DNA from: Hoplostethus atlanticus
Lineage: Eukaryota > Chordata > Actinopteri > Trachichthyiformes > Trachichthyidae
Assembly: GCA_034670405.1 (NCBI GenBank)
Contig: JAXDDX010000073.1
Coordinates: forward strand, 1,779,001 to 1,843,000
DNA: 64,000 nucleotides
Direction of reading: 5' to 3'
Both the position numbers and the translations under genes were made by a program. Numbering within the stretch: the stretch's first letter is position 1; each line of letters starts with the position of its first letter. Positions 1-12,240 of this stretch are shown one piece after another. The notes under the pieces are model-generated. The model was not told the origin of the DNA. It was given only the letters and a program-made list of their open reading frames with translations, and made no database searches.

Positions 1-1110
1 AACTAGAGATCTAGATCCACTCTAATGATTTAGTAATGCCATTTGCTTGTGGTGTTTAGACTGTGCAGCAAATTGAGTCATTATTCAGTGTTGTCGATTT
101 AAATTGTTCCTGTCTCGGTGGCAATTCCTTTTTGTTTCAGGGAGAGAGAGAGAGAGCATGGTAAGCTGTAATCCCCCCAGCGACTGTATTAATTCACCCT
201 GGCTCACGTTACGCTCCTGATGAACAGCGCCGACTACACCTTCCTGTCATTGATTAATTGTATGTTAAAGTAACAGAGGAGTGAATTAGTAAATAGGGGA
301 CCCCTATGACAGGGGCTGACTTGCACGTTCATCCTCGGTGTTAGGGAGTAATTGGAGCTCCCACTCAACACCCCCCTCAGTCCCAGTCACCTCTGCCACT
401 ATCTGTCCCTGCCAGACGCCAGCCACGCTACGCCCACTGCCACTGTTGTCATTTGCATTCTGTGGATGATGTGGTCTACTTTACAACACCACAGCAGAGA
501 AGGAGGCGGGAGAGCAGAGTCGTTTTAACGGGTCAAATGTATTCAGATGAGGACAAACGTGGCTTATTTAGTTTCCTTCAAAAGCAGGAAATGGAAAAAG
601 TGTTCCCGGGAGAAATCATGTTCTGCCTGGTGTAGAAGGCCTCTGCCTTGTCGACGGGAGCTGCCAGGCTCTGATAAGAGACAGCTATTCGCATCTTGGT
701 GTATGTGTGTGCACGCTTGTGCAAACTTGTGCTTGCGCGAATGTGTGTGTGTGTGTATGTCAGAAAGACAGCAAATGCTGTCAGAGCAGTTGCTCATTAC
801 AAAGTGACCTGTAGGATGGGCCCTCTCCAACATGACATGTTAATGGCATGCTGGGAGACAGGTAGGAGGCAGGCCCGCTGCAGCCACCACATCACACTAG
901 TATTATTAGCTCTATGTGTGTTGTCATTAGCCTCTCTGCTAAAGGCTCATTACCAGTGTTTCCTTTTCTCAACCAGCATCAAGGGAATGAATGAAAGGGC
1001 CAAAGTGCATACTAACGCTACTTTAAACAAATACAAATATGAACATATAGTTGTAGTGAAAGAAATACTATGCTGTGTTGAATACTTAATAATTGTAATT
1101 GATTGAATCA

Positions 1111-1114
<4 letters not shown>

Positions 1115-1142
<28 letters not shown>
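1115..1142. repeat. (GT)14 microsatellite
   Basis: Uninterrupted GT dinucleotides, directly visible. Likely polymorphic in length, as such tracts usually are in fish genomes. Confidence 0.95.
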
Positions 1143-2842
1143 ACATATTTCTGGTCCTTGACTGCACTAGTATCCACAGATACTGCAGATCTGCATTTTT
1201 GTGACACTGTTTAATGGCTCATCTCATTTTCAATGGGATGGTTTGCCTTCTTTTCATCCCGCACCCTGTGGGCCGCATGGGTAAGAGCCCCACAGACCAC
1301 ATGGCCTCTGAATTGGCATCGAGATGCGAGCAAAAAACGCCAGCTGAGGGGCCAAAAACCAAATGTCCAGTTCTGTCCGTAGCTCGGCCCCAGTTCCACT
1401 CCTGAAGAAGAGGTAGTCAGCAAATGATGTTCTTGCACTCTTCCTCTCTTTGCTTTCCCCCGGTGGAGGATCCAGGAAGGATCAGGTTGTTCTTTTTATT
1501 AGGGCTAGGTAGGACTGGCCTGTTCATTTGGAGCAGCTTGAGTCCAATTATGATGCTCCATATTACTGGCAGGAAAGCCCATAGGAAAGGGCTCTATAGC
1601 CTAAGGTGCCTTTCATGTGCATCTGCCAAAGCCCCAATAACATTGCCCCGTTTCATGGTGTAGTTAACACCAACAGGTTTTCCACCATCTGAGACCGTTT
1701 AGGGGGGCTGATGAGGGTAAAGTGAATGTGAAATGGCTGCAGTCTTTTAGCATTAACGTGCACATGTTTATGTATAGGCTTGTACCGTCTTTCAGCTCGG
1801 AAGAATCTCTTTCTGAAGGAGATTGCACATTGCACATTGTTTCTGTAACTTAACCATAACTTCCACCCTGCTTTTTATGGAAGTTTTTCAAAAATGTTTG
1901 CATTGAAACATTCACTCCATAAAGTAAATCCTCTAGATTAGAACCTTTTGAATGACGGATGAAAGATTCTCTCCTGCGTCTCATCTTAGCTGTCTTTGTG
2001 ATATTGTCAAGAGTGCCCAGGCACTCACTCTGTCCAGGCTTGCTAATGCCTAAGTGATTTTTGCCGGTAAGTGGCACCTTGAAACTGCCAGTCAAATCTT
2101 TTTGTATGAATATCTGCCAGCGCTCAAGTGCTTTTTCAAGCTTTAACTGCTCACCGATAGGACTACTTAGCCCCTTTGTGAAGACAATGACTCCATGCTG
2201 TAATCTTCAGGACTTTATCATTCCATAGCCCTTTTATTTCTCTTCGACTCTCCCTCGCCTCTGAGCCTTTTTTATAGAGACCACACCTTTCCTAAGTGTT
2301 ATTTACTCTCTCTGTATCAGCAGCCACAAGCTGTAAATGCCATTTTGAAAATGCTTTGCGTCTTATTAATGGCCATGCAAGGGAGTGCTGTAATTTGCTG
2401 TGCTTTGCTCTTATTGGAGGCGAGGGATCTAAGTGGGTGCTTTAGAGCAGCCGAGAGAACCTGTTTGTCCTTGACATAAAATAAAGATCTGAACTGGTAA
2501 TATATTTGCTGTTTCTCTGCCTTTATTGTTTTGCTGTGTTTGCCCTTAGGCAATTACTGCAGAAGAGTCGTGTTTCTCAATCACTCGGCAGCACTGTACA
2601 TAAAAGAAATTTCATACCACCCCCCTCCGTTCCACCACAGTGGGAAGGATGAGTAATAAAAAGGAGAGAGCGACTTGTCAGCGTTAAAAGATTATGTGTT
2701 TTGCCCCCCTCCAAAGGAAGAGAGTAGTGTTTACAGGCTTGAGTGGGTGCTCGCTAGGCCGGGGCTGAGGCTGATTGCACTAGAGTACCCTGTCAGCCAG
2801 TGATTTGTCATGTACTTTATCATCCTTGTCACTCCACAGAGC

Positions 2843-2857
2843 GTTGTCATAGGTAAC
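2843..2857. promoter_or_regulatory. RFX X-box-like site
   Basis: The sequence is an inverted repeat of GTTGTC and GGTAAC around a 3-base spacer. The RFX-family X-box is an imperfect inverted repeat of GTTRCC and GGYAAC with a short spacer, so only one base of the twelve arm positions departs from it. It lies in unique, complex sequence. Binding is inferred from the motif alone. Confidence 0.35.
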
Positions 2858-3680
2858 GTACCGCCTGCCCCTCCCCCCTCTGTGCTTTGTACCCAGTCAG
2901 TGTAGGAAATTTGTATTTACTTTGGGGGAGTGTAATTTGTTCCTCATGGATAATATGACCCTTAGCGGAGCCGGATCACGGGTTAGTTGAAGTGATATTT
3001 TCCGGTAATGGTAGTCGTACATCATGGCTGTCAGGCCGGGTTAGGAGGCGAGCACATTACAGCTCCATTTTAGCACTGCAGGCATCTGGGATTATTTTCC
3101 ATAACCAAGTATGACATGACCGCTCTGCGGAGTGCATTAAATTTTTACTAGCTTTTTTCCTTCCCCCGGCAACTTCTGTGGCTTTCCCCCGGTCTGGGTC
3201 TCGGGGCTGCCACAGTGATGGATACCCCCGGAGTCCCACTAGCCCTGGCCAAGGTGAGCGGGTGTCACAGACCTACACCGCTCCCCTCCATCCCATAACT
3301 GGCAAATCCCTGCTCCCTCTGAGGCGCGCACACTGGCCCACGGCTCACCACAGCAGCCCACTTTGCGCCTCCACTCGCCTCGGAACATAACGCAGATTCG
3401 CAAACGGAGAGACCGAGAAAAAGGAACGCGCTTTTGTTCGTCTTGAACAAGAAGCCATGAAATGTGTTACCAGGGATGTGAGAAGTATAAAAATGATTGA
3501 ACCTTGACATTTGTCCCCTCAAGCAATTTTCGCCAAAGACAGAGAATCAGAATTGCTGCTGATAAACAGACAGACAAACACCAACTCACCCCTCCATCCT
3601 TCCTTCACTGCTATGAATAGAGATCGTCCTCAGACACAGCAGTGAAGGCAAACAGCACAGTGCTCTGGAGTTGTTGATTT

Positions 3681-3705
3681 TTTCTTTTCTTTTCTTTTCT
3701 TTTCC
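3681..3705. repeat. (TTTTC)n pentanucleotide run
   Basis: About four to five tandem TTTTC units followed by a C-rich tract, visible by eye. A simple-sequence repeat with no other signal. Confidence 0.85.
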
Positions 3706-4010
3706 CCTTTCTCCCCCGTTCGCTTCCCCTCTCCTTGGCAGCAAGGTCAGCAGTGTAAATGCCACCTCTTGCCATTGACAAATGGTCACCCCCCTGTCTG
3801 GTAATCAGTGGGGTCTCAGAGGTGGGCGAGCAGGCGGAGCTCATTAGGGCGCCACAGATGAGAAATTAATGTGGAGATTCCAGGCCTGGCAGAGAGCCCT
3901 GCTGATGGGTCCTGGGTGGGGGTGGGGTGGGAAGAGGGGGGTGTGGGTGGACGGATGGACCCTGTCTGATGGATGACCAGGTCAGCAGGCAGCAACACTC
4001 CCCAGACAGT

Positions 4011-4045
<35 letters not shown>

Positions 4046-4124
4046 GCTTGTCCTCCCGCTGTAACCTCCCCATCTCCCTCCCTACTCTCTCCCTTCCCAA
4101 CCTCCCTTGTACTGCAACCCCCTC

Positions 4125-4159
<35 letters not shown>
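4011..4159. repeat. Paired (CA)n microsatellites
   Basis: Two CA tracts (4011-4038 and 4127-4159) flank about 90 bases of pyrimidine-rich sequence. Reading frames across this segment yield only Thr/His or Val/Cys dipeptide repeats, so they are artefacts of the repeat and not genes. Confidence 0.95.
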
Positions 4160-4162
<3 letters not shown>

Positions 4163-5248
4163 CTCCACCCAGCAGTACAGTAATGACACTGCGGAGCGTT
4201 ACGCCACAAGGGAGAAGGTCAAAAGAGAGACATTGCACCCCCTGACTGACACACTAGTAATTAAATGGAAGCAGCCTAATTGACACAAATCCTGCATCGC
4301 TTTTTCCCCCAGAAATGAGATGGTGACACAAGGTGAAAATGTCAGCCTGTCACTGCGTTTTATAGGTTATTTATTATTGCCTGTCTGTGAGATTGCAATG
4401 TTAGAAGTGATTTGGGGTTTTTAGCCACTCCTTACCACCATTGCACTGGATGCCTACCTGCAGATATGCTCCACTGCAGGTGTGCCTGCTTTGTATTTAG
4501 ACTTGTCTACCTTATTTCGTTGTGTTTTAAGTTCAATTAGGTCAAAGCATTGCTGGTTTTCTCATAGTTGTTTTATGAGTTTACGGTATTTCATGACCTT
4601 TACTTTAAATAGAGTTAGAGAGTCTTAAAACAGGCTTCTTGTGTCAGGTTCAATTATTGTTACAACTGAAATTGCTTGTGTTCTTTTTGCAGCATAGCCA
4701 GCATTACATGAGGGTTGTTTTGGGCTTGGTGAGCTGTGGGCGACTAGCTGAGTGTCAGCAGCCTGGCTTGCCTCTGGGGCCCTGACCCTCCTCCATCCTC
4801 CTCTCCATTCACCGTGACCCATTTACAGTATTCCAGAGCCTGTCCCCCACGGTCCCTAACACCCTCCTCAAATCCCCTCATTGTCCCAGCAGGTAAATCC
4901 TCATTCTGTCACAGCGCATCTCCACTCGCTAACACTCAAACTCTCAGATGTGGACAATAATCAACATGTCATTAATGTTGTCTCTGCACTTTCCATCTCC
5001 TCTAAGCATTTATGATTCATGTCATAAAAATTGTACTGGGAAAAAAAAAGGGGGCCTTCCACGTCACTACGGGGGGACAGGGCGATAAACCAACATCCCA
5101 TGGGAGGTTGCTTTTTTTCTCTTCACTTGTCCTCAGGACTTCAGGGCTTCACAACCGCCCACCAACCTCTCAACCCCCCCCCGCCAGTAACTAGAGTACC
5201 CGGGGAGGACAGTGATGACAGCTACAATGTTTGAAATGCAGTCCTGCA

Positions 5249-5282
5249 CCCAACACACCCAACACACCCAACACACCCAACC
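5249..5282. repeat. 9-base minisatellite (CACACCCAA)n
   Basis: Three to four consecutive nine-base units are visible. This is a short tandem repeat without an open frame of interest. Confidence 0.85.
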
Positions 5283-7008
5283 CCAGAGAGCTGTCCCTGT
5301 ATGAATCTAATGCCATCTACAGTATGCAGAGGCCTAGTTTCAAGTGATTGATAGAAAGATTGCACATGGATGCTTAGTTTATTTCTCACAGCAATTTATA
5401 TGGAAAAAAAACTAAAATTGCATTTGACTATTTACATCACCATGCATTATTGCCAATCAATATGCATGCAAAAAATGGTTCAAATCTGATAAGGCAGCAT
5501 GTTGCTCTGCATCTATCAGGCTGGTCTAAATTAGTAGGGGACCTTTCCACGACACTGTGGGAATCTGTAAGCTGTGATTCTGGTGTGTGTCGGTGTAATA
5601 TTTGCTCCCTGGTCAGAAGAAGTCAACTGAGGAAAGTGTGTTTGAGAAATGAAAAGGATGTTCATGGTGATGCAGCAGTACCACGGCTGTTTCATCAATT
5701 ATTATTATTATTGTTCACATGCACTCTAAAAACACTTCTCTTTCTCATCTATAAAGGCCACTGGTGTTGCTTGTTTGAGAGACAAACTAAAATACCTACT
5801 GATGCTTTGATAGCCTTTAGCGTGCTGTTTTGGTGTCAAAGCATTGGGACTGCAGTTGGTTTGACTCCCACCTGACACGTGACATTATTACTGTTTTTTT
5901 CACATGCCTCTAGAGTGCTCAACATCACCATTCATTTATAGCCAACAATAAAAGGTAATAATGCACACGTTTGAATAGGACAAGGTTGCCAAGTCCTTGA
6001 AATTGAATGGAGGGGGGGGGGGGGAAACAGTCGCTGCAGTGAATCATGTTTCAAAGGCAATGATTCAATTCCCAATGCAAGCTGAGAACACAGGGAATGG
6101 AAAATAATTCAATCAGCGACAAAAACCATAAATACGCAGTTTGACTGAGATGTTCACTCCTGTGGAAAGAAAAAGCCATTTCCCATCTTTCCTGACCTGG
6201 AAAAGAAAAACGTCCCAGGCAAATTGTGTACATATATCATAGACTTTATGAGATTGGCCACATACAGAGAGGCTTTCGCTGCAGAAACAAAACTCAAAGT
6301 GAGAGAAATATTACGCACAGTATATATGCAGGATAAGTAAGCACATAATGCAACCGCAGTTTAAATTGTGCACACACAATAAAACAATCGATCTATTTCG
6401 ATCTACTTGCAGTAATACTCCCTTTATCAATAGGGTATAGATGTCATGGTGTATTATTCTTGGTAACTCATTGAACTGTTTTGGTAGCCATCTGTTAAGC
6501 ACATAGCTCGCCCTGTATTTCATATAATATCACTAATGTTATTTTAACAGCGCTGCGGAAATTGGTCTCAGCTCTATGCCAAAAATAACACCTAAGCTGC
6601 CAAACATCTCCAGTCAAACTAAATGACATTAATTTTTAATGGCATTGACCCGTGTAATAACGAACTTACTCCATATGGTGTCATTTATCAGGTGTAATGA
6701 CAGTAACAAAACGGGAGGACTGCCGAACAGAGGAGTGTGTGCCCCGGCGCACTGTGTATGCAGAACCTTCTGGGTCATGTTAGGCCGGTGGATTTGTGGC
6801 CGATCAAGAGTGAGCAGTGCCCCGGCTCCTCAGGTGTCTGTCCTCATCTCTATTTATGAGGCAGTGTTGCCAGTTACCGGTCTTTAATAATGCATGGAGT
6901 CAGACCTTGGGTTCAAACCACTGTCTCTGGAAACAGGCTCCTTGTGAAAAAAAGCCGTTGTTATGCAGGAGCCCTTCTCAGTGCCTATCTCTTCTCTCTC
7001 CTGCATGC

Positions 7009-7031
7009 GCTCTCTCTCTCTCTCTCTCTCT
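7009..7031. repeat. (CT)n microsatellite
   Basis: A CT dinucleotide run, extended by imperfect CT-rich sequence to about 7050. Confidence 0.9.
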
Positions 7032-10000
7032 ATCTCGCCCTCTCTCCCTGCTGAGAGTGAGTTCTCCGACACGCCAAGGTTAAACTTTCTCACTGCGCTC
7101 GGCGGATGTCAGTCAAGGCCCGGCTCACCTACACATAAGCCCCCCCAGCGACGGGGCCAGTCACTTGCACACAAACCCTCTGCCCCCTCATTGCCCTTTT
7201 GTCAAGCCAATGATTTCTGCAGGCAACTCAGCTTCAGAATTGACTGGCTCCTGGCGCTTTCTCTTCCCCCTCTCCAGAGCAACACCGGCTCACCTGCAGA
7301 AAATGCCTTTATCCCCATAGCCAAGGCGGCGTACTCCGACGGCTTTTTGTGTTTTGGATGGCAAAGACAAAGGCGGTTCATTGAGCCTCTGGACCAGTTA
7401 TCCTGAAGTAGCATACATGGGTCTTGTGGGGCAGAGTGTAGTGAGAACACACCTGTGATTGTGATATTGCCTCCCTCAAAAGATCGGTGATCTTTTCTAC
7501 GTTCATGGCTGTAATCAGATACTGGTTGTATTTTGATATCCCAACTTCACTGTGTTGTCTACTGGGGCTGCCACCTCTTGGCTGATTAATTGACTAATCA
7601 GTCATTAGTGTCCTAATTGACTAAAACATTTTAGCTGTGAATGAGTTTCCCTGGAAATTGTAGGTACTCAAGCATCACAATCATATTCCTAATGATACAT
7701 TTGTCATTTTACATGAATGCATTCATTTGCATGGTGTAAAAAAAAATGCAGCTTTACTGATTTGTCAAGTAAATCCACTATGGATGGTCGGTGTAATCTG
7801 GTAACTGTTAGTTGACTAACACTGTTCTTTATGGTCAGATCTAATGTAATGTAATGGTGATGTTGTGGTCCAGTGCAGTAGTGTATAAATCTCACAAGCA
7901 AACGACTGCTGTAGAAGGCCTTATCCCTAATCTCCAACTGGGTAAGCCCATGGGAGGGACTGAGTCACTGCCGAAGAGGATCCTAAATGAGGGAAACTGA
8001 GAGCAGGCCTGTCAGAATGACAACGCTGTCCCAGCATGCATGGCGGCAGCCACAAACAATCCTAACGACATCAGGGGCCCTGAGGAGGGGCTGTACGCTG
8101 TCGGCTCCTGGGCTCCTGCCCCCCACATCCTTTCACTACAACCGCCACCACCACCACAGTGCTTGTTAGAGGCAGTGTAATTAGGTGACTGTGCTTGTTG
8201 CAAGTAGCCCAGGTCACAGAGGCATGTCCAACCCCCTGTCCTGATTGTTCCTCTGGGATTTATTGACAAAACACAAGGAGCATTGCATGTTGGGCTCTAA
8301 TTATGTGTACAAGACATAGACGGCCCCAGGGAAATTAAATGAAATTCCCTAGCTTGATGGGTCCTCCACCCTCATGGGATCCATTCTGTTTCTTATTAAG
8401 CTCAACCATTGTCTGGCTTTATGGTTCTGCTGCATTGAGCTAGGCACCAGCTAAATGCTTTTAAGTGCCTCTCTTTTCACAGTGGCAATACATCAATGAC
8501 TCATGATGGAAAATTGCCTCCCGATTGTGATCTACATTGAATAGAGTGTAAGCAATAAAGAGCCAAATATATTTAACTAATGCTAGCTAACATTGTAAAT
8601 ATATGGTGTGAAATGGAACACCTGCATGGTGTTTCAACACGTAATCAGTTTCCTGTCACTGCCACTTGGTCCAGACACATCTAAACACCTCTGCTCTAAT
8701 TCCCCTGGCCCAGATACCGGACAGGAATTGATAGTCCCCTGCTTGTGCAAATGAAGTGATAAGGGGTCTCACCCAGATTACACAAGGCCTAAGTGGCGCT
8801 GGGAAAGCTCATGGAGATGAATGAATTCATGAGGCTGCCTGACAGTTTCTTAAAAAGCAATGTAATAAGGGATAAATCACACAGCTACCATTTTGCCTCT
8901 GAATGATTTCAAATTAAAGCCGAGGGAGATGGCAGACCTCCCGGGAGGCGGCTGAACTTCAATATAGAACTTTGACTGACCCTTATGTATATTTCTCTAT
9001 CATTAGGACACCCTAATGGCTAATGTAAAAAAATAGCTGCATGAGCAGCAAATACTCCATTCCGTTTGATTCAACTCAGCAGGATATAAGCTGTCTTTGA
9101 ATGCCAGACTGTGGGGGCAAGCACAATCCCAGAAGTGTGCACGCTGATCATTCTTACTACCATTAATAATTCAACATATTATGTTTTATGGCAGTGGATC
9201 TTCTCAGGACTGGTCTGAAATCTATTTGCTCTAAATTTAAAAGCGTTGCCTCGCTTTTACACAGATAATTATTGAGTCAGAGCTGCTATATAAGCTGGTT
9301 AGAAAATAACTTGTGTTAAGGCTGCTACTGAGATATACTGTTCATCATTATATAGCAAACTGTGCACACATTTAGGCCAGACTTTCCTCTGCAATGCTCT
9401 GTAGAAATATATCGTCCGCTGTGATCATCCCCTATCGATTGCTAATATGAAAGTCCAAGCAAACACAGGCCTTTATGAAACATGAAAATGTCAGGTCACC
9501 TCATTGATATGACCCGCTTCACAACAACACGTCGCTCTCTGGTCAATTAAGCATGGGCAGAGGGAGCACTATATCAGCCCATTCCACCCTGTCCCACATG
9601 CCCCGTGGCTCTGCAGCCAGCCAGCTCTCTAGTACAGTGAGCGCACACACACACACACTCACACACACTCTGAGAACGTTACGAAGACCAACATTCAGAA
9701 AATAATTGGCAGAAGATGCAGATGTGCTGGCTGGCATGCTCCAAGGCCGGAGAAAAGAATGTGATGTGTTTGGAATGGCAAGTGGAGGTGAGTCATACTG
9801 ACAGTGCTGGCCATAATGATATTTCTGTTTGGCAACGCTACACAACCAGGGGAGGGAGACAGAAAGAATGTCAGTGTGCAAACTAATGTGAGGATGGCAT
9901 TTGGTCTTCATGCGCTGGCTGGTATTATGTGATTTAGTAGCTACAGTCGTGGCCCAGACACCAATTTCATGATGTTTATCAGTGCCAGGCACAGTGTTCA

Positions 10001-10060
10001 TCCCTCGTCTTATCATCCGGTCTCTGCCTATCCTCCCTTTTCCCAAATCCTTCCCGCATA

Positions 10061-10129
10061 GAAACGCGCACGTACACACGAGCGAGCGCACACGCCAGCG
10101 CACACGCACAGTCACGCGCATGCATACAG
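10061..10129. repeat. Alternating purine-pyrimidine CpG/CA tract
   Basis: A stretch of about 70 bases is dominated by CG, CA and TG steps (words such as ACGCGCACGTACACACG and GCGCATGCATAC). Alternating purine-pyrimidine DNA with many CG steps is the type that can adopt a left-handed form. It differs from plain CA microsatellites by its CpG content. Confidence 0.6.
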
Positions 10130-10448
10130 TTCTAAATAACAAAGCGAAAGACGTGTGCCCTTTGGGTGGTGAGATAGCTCATTACCTATGAGCGACCTTC
10201 CATCTGCACTCATGGCTGCTCTGGGAACCATTATGATTATGATGGAAATCTCACAAGCCATTACTGGGAGACAGCACAGGGCTCACTGCAGACACACTAA
10301 TGGACTCATTTGTAATTGGGAGAGAGGGAAATGACTCCACGAGCTAGCAGCGGCTTTGTTTGATGGAGTATGGAGGAGCGCATGCTAGATTTGACAAATG
10401 AAACGGGGGTTGTTGTCTTTGTGAACTAAATGTGTGCTGTCCTTCTTT

Positions 10449-10480
10449 CCCCCCCCCCAGACACACACACACACACACAC
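10449..10480. repeat. Poly-C plus (AC)10 microsatellite
   Basis: A run of about ten C is followed by ten AC units. Simple repeat only. Confidence 0.9.
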
Positions 10481-11720
10481 GCCATCCTCCCTCCCCCTGT
10501 GTCAGGCAGTGACTAACCTTCAGGAACCTGTCCCTATCCTCTATATTCTCTAGGAGGGTTGGGGTTTAAGGGCAGGAAAGTGGATGAATCCTTGGGACCA
10601 ATAGGAGGCGCAGAGAGAGTTGGTAAATAATACATTTGTGAGCGGTGCTAATAGTGTTGAAATTGACCGGGTGGGGGCGGGTAGGGGAGGCGTCACCTCC
10701 TAAATCTTAAGGATTAAGGGTGAAACCTGAGGTGAGCCTATAGCAGGTTATTCAGCCATCACTAGCGCAAGTGGAGGCCTCAAAAAGGAGGCAGTGTGCA
10801 GCTTTGTGGAGGCATTTTTGTTGGTTTTTGGTTGTTTGGTGACTCATGGGACTAAACATGAAATCCGTATTGATCCACTCTCACTGTTTACAGAGACCCT
10901 GTAGACCATTTTTCTTCTAACTTATCTCTTTTTTCACCCAGTTTTTTATTAGCAACATCTGGGAAATAAACAGCGGTGGTTTATTTCCTATTTCTAATTA
11001 CTTTTAATTGACTGAGATTCCTTGTTTTTCTATTTCCATTGTCCCCACAGCTTTGCTACGTACTTTGGCGTGGTGGTGAAAATGTACTAAAGCAAGGAGA
11101 GTATTTATTTAAAAACAATAACAATAACAATACGTATTCAAAAATAATAACTGGCTTTTAAGAAGTTCTGGTAGCTAAAAGCACGACAAGACAGTCTTTG
11201 CACCACATTGTACATATGTGATCCATTAAATCAAATTGATTAGTTAAAAAGCCAAAGGCAAGTTGTTGACTCGGGCTGTGTTTTGACAGGAGCAAGAAAC
11301 TGTTGTCGCTACGATCGTCAATTGATTGTCAAAACTCCATTGTGTTTCATATTCAACGTGCAAAGGAAAGCACGTGAGCCGCCGCCGCACGCTGCCTCGC
11401 TGTGTTGTTAATCCACCTCCTAGTTATTATTAAACCAACAGGGCATCTAAATGCATGTTTATACACAGCAGCTCCCCCACCATGAACCTGACAGGGATGA
11501 ATCAGAGGGAGATGGGAGGGAGGTGAGGGGAGGCGAGGCTAATAAGATAGCTCTGACCTGGGTGATTTATAGATTCATTTGTGTGCTTGTTTAGGAACCT
11601 GATCTGCATTATTCATGCAACAGAGGAGCAGTGGTGAGGACATTAGCTGGTTAACCCCTGCTCAGGTTAGGCCACATTATTTTAATGGCCATTGCAAGGG
11701 CAGGCCTCTGCGCTCCATTG

Positions 11721-11787
11721 TCAGAGAGAGAGAGAGAGAGAGAGGGGCGGGGGGAGAAGGAGGGAGGGAGGGAGGGAGGGAGGGAGA
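11721..11787. repeat. (AG)n then (GGGA)n purine tract
   Basis: A GA-dinucleotide run is followed by about seven GGGA/AGGG units, giving roughly 65 bases of near-pure purine on the plus strand. Frames reading through it give Arg/Glu repeats and are not genes. Confidence 0.9.
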
Positions 11788-11939
11788 GCCCAGTTTATTT
11801 ATTCCAACCAAAGAGCTATCTCCCATATACAGAGAACAGGTGTAGCCAGGGCATTGTTATTCAATTAGCGGTTAACGGTAAACAATACACAGCCTTTAAT
11901 GCTCACAAGAGGATAATTGGTAACTGAATGCCCAGCGAC

Positions 11940-12240
11940 TTTTGACGTGCCGCGCGCTCTATTATTTATTTGTTTGCGCCGCCAGCTGTCACGCGACGCG
12001 ACGACGGCGTTTCGTGTTCCCCGCGCATGTAATCACTATTCATCTCCGTAATGATCGCGCCTTGTAGCCGTAAAAACGGGCCGCACCGGCTTTGACACGA
12101 GGCCACATTCGTCATCATCATCTCCGTGGATTGATGTGACAGTTATTAGTGCCGCGCATCAGTCGCCACGCATGACGCTGCCACGGGATGGAAACGCAGA
12201 GGATATATACGGCAGCGTCGATTTCATTTTGATCTCATGT
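11940..12240. promoter_or_regulatory. Isolated CpG-rich block, candidate regulatory element
   Basis: This segment is far richer in CpG than its flanks, with words such as TGCCGCGCGC, CACGCGACGCGACGACGGCG and GATCGCGCC. It also carries an E-box (CAGCTG), a PBX/MEIS-type composite near 12129-12143 (TTGATGTGACAG), several TAAT/ATTA cores and a TATA-like word near 12202-12208 followed by CpG-rich sequence. No open frame of protein character crosses it. Methylated vertebrate DNA loses CpG, so a retained CpG cluster 49 kb from the nearest visible promoter suggests an unmethylated enhancer, an orphan CpG island or the promoter of a non-coding transcript. The role is inferred. Confidence 0.5.

Larger units (their letters stand above)
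1..4010. other. Non-coding interval, no gene seen
   Basis: No frame here reads as a protein; the open frames are short, overlap on both strands and have no domain-like composition. The sequence is mostly complex and unique, with short (AG)n near 140-157, a short GT run near 741-755, a (GT)14 tract at 1115-1142 and a TTTTC pentamer run near 3681-3705. Stretches around 2,790-3,150 have the evenly mixed, low-repeat look of conserved non-coding DNA. That is an impression from composition only. Confidence 0.6.
4160..7840. other. Non-coding interval with simple repeats
   Basis: No supported gene. Contents include a 9-base tandem repeat (unit CACACCCAA) at about 5249-5282, an ATT run near 5699-5712, a run of 13 G at 6012-6024 and a (CT)n tract at 7009-7031. 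Around 7,560-7,660 the sequence carries several TGATTAATTGACTAATCAG-like words. These resemble the homeodomain-like ends of old hAT-type repeats but could equally be a cluster of homeodomain sites. Confidence 0.55.
7841..11930. other. Non-coding interval, conserved-element-like blocks
   Basis: Mostly unique sequence. The 8,690-8,960 part has many balanced motif-like words (GATAAG, AATTAAAG, ATGAATTCAT) and no low-complexity tracts, typical of deeply conserved non-coding elements. From 9,640 to 9,670 there is a CA run, and 10,449-10,480 holds poly-C followed by (AC)10. An unusually long open frame on the minus strand (9543-10142) passes through the CA and CpG-alternating tracts and is judged non-coding. 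Confidence 0.45.

Noticed and set aside
3816-4245. Open frames over the paired CA repeats
   Set aside because: They consist mainly of Val-Cys or Thr-His dipeptide repeats created by the microsatellite.
9543-10142. The longest open frame in the window (199 codons, minus strand)
   Set aside because: It starts at a non-ATG codon, runs through CA and CpG-alternating tracts and has no domain, signal or helix pattern. Length alone fits chance in repeat-biased DNA.
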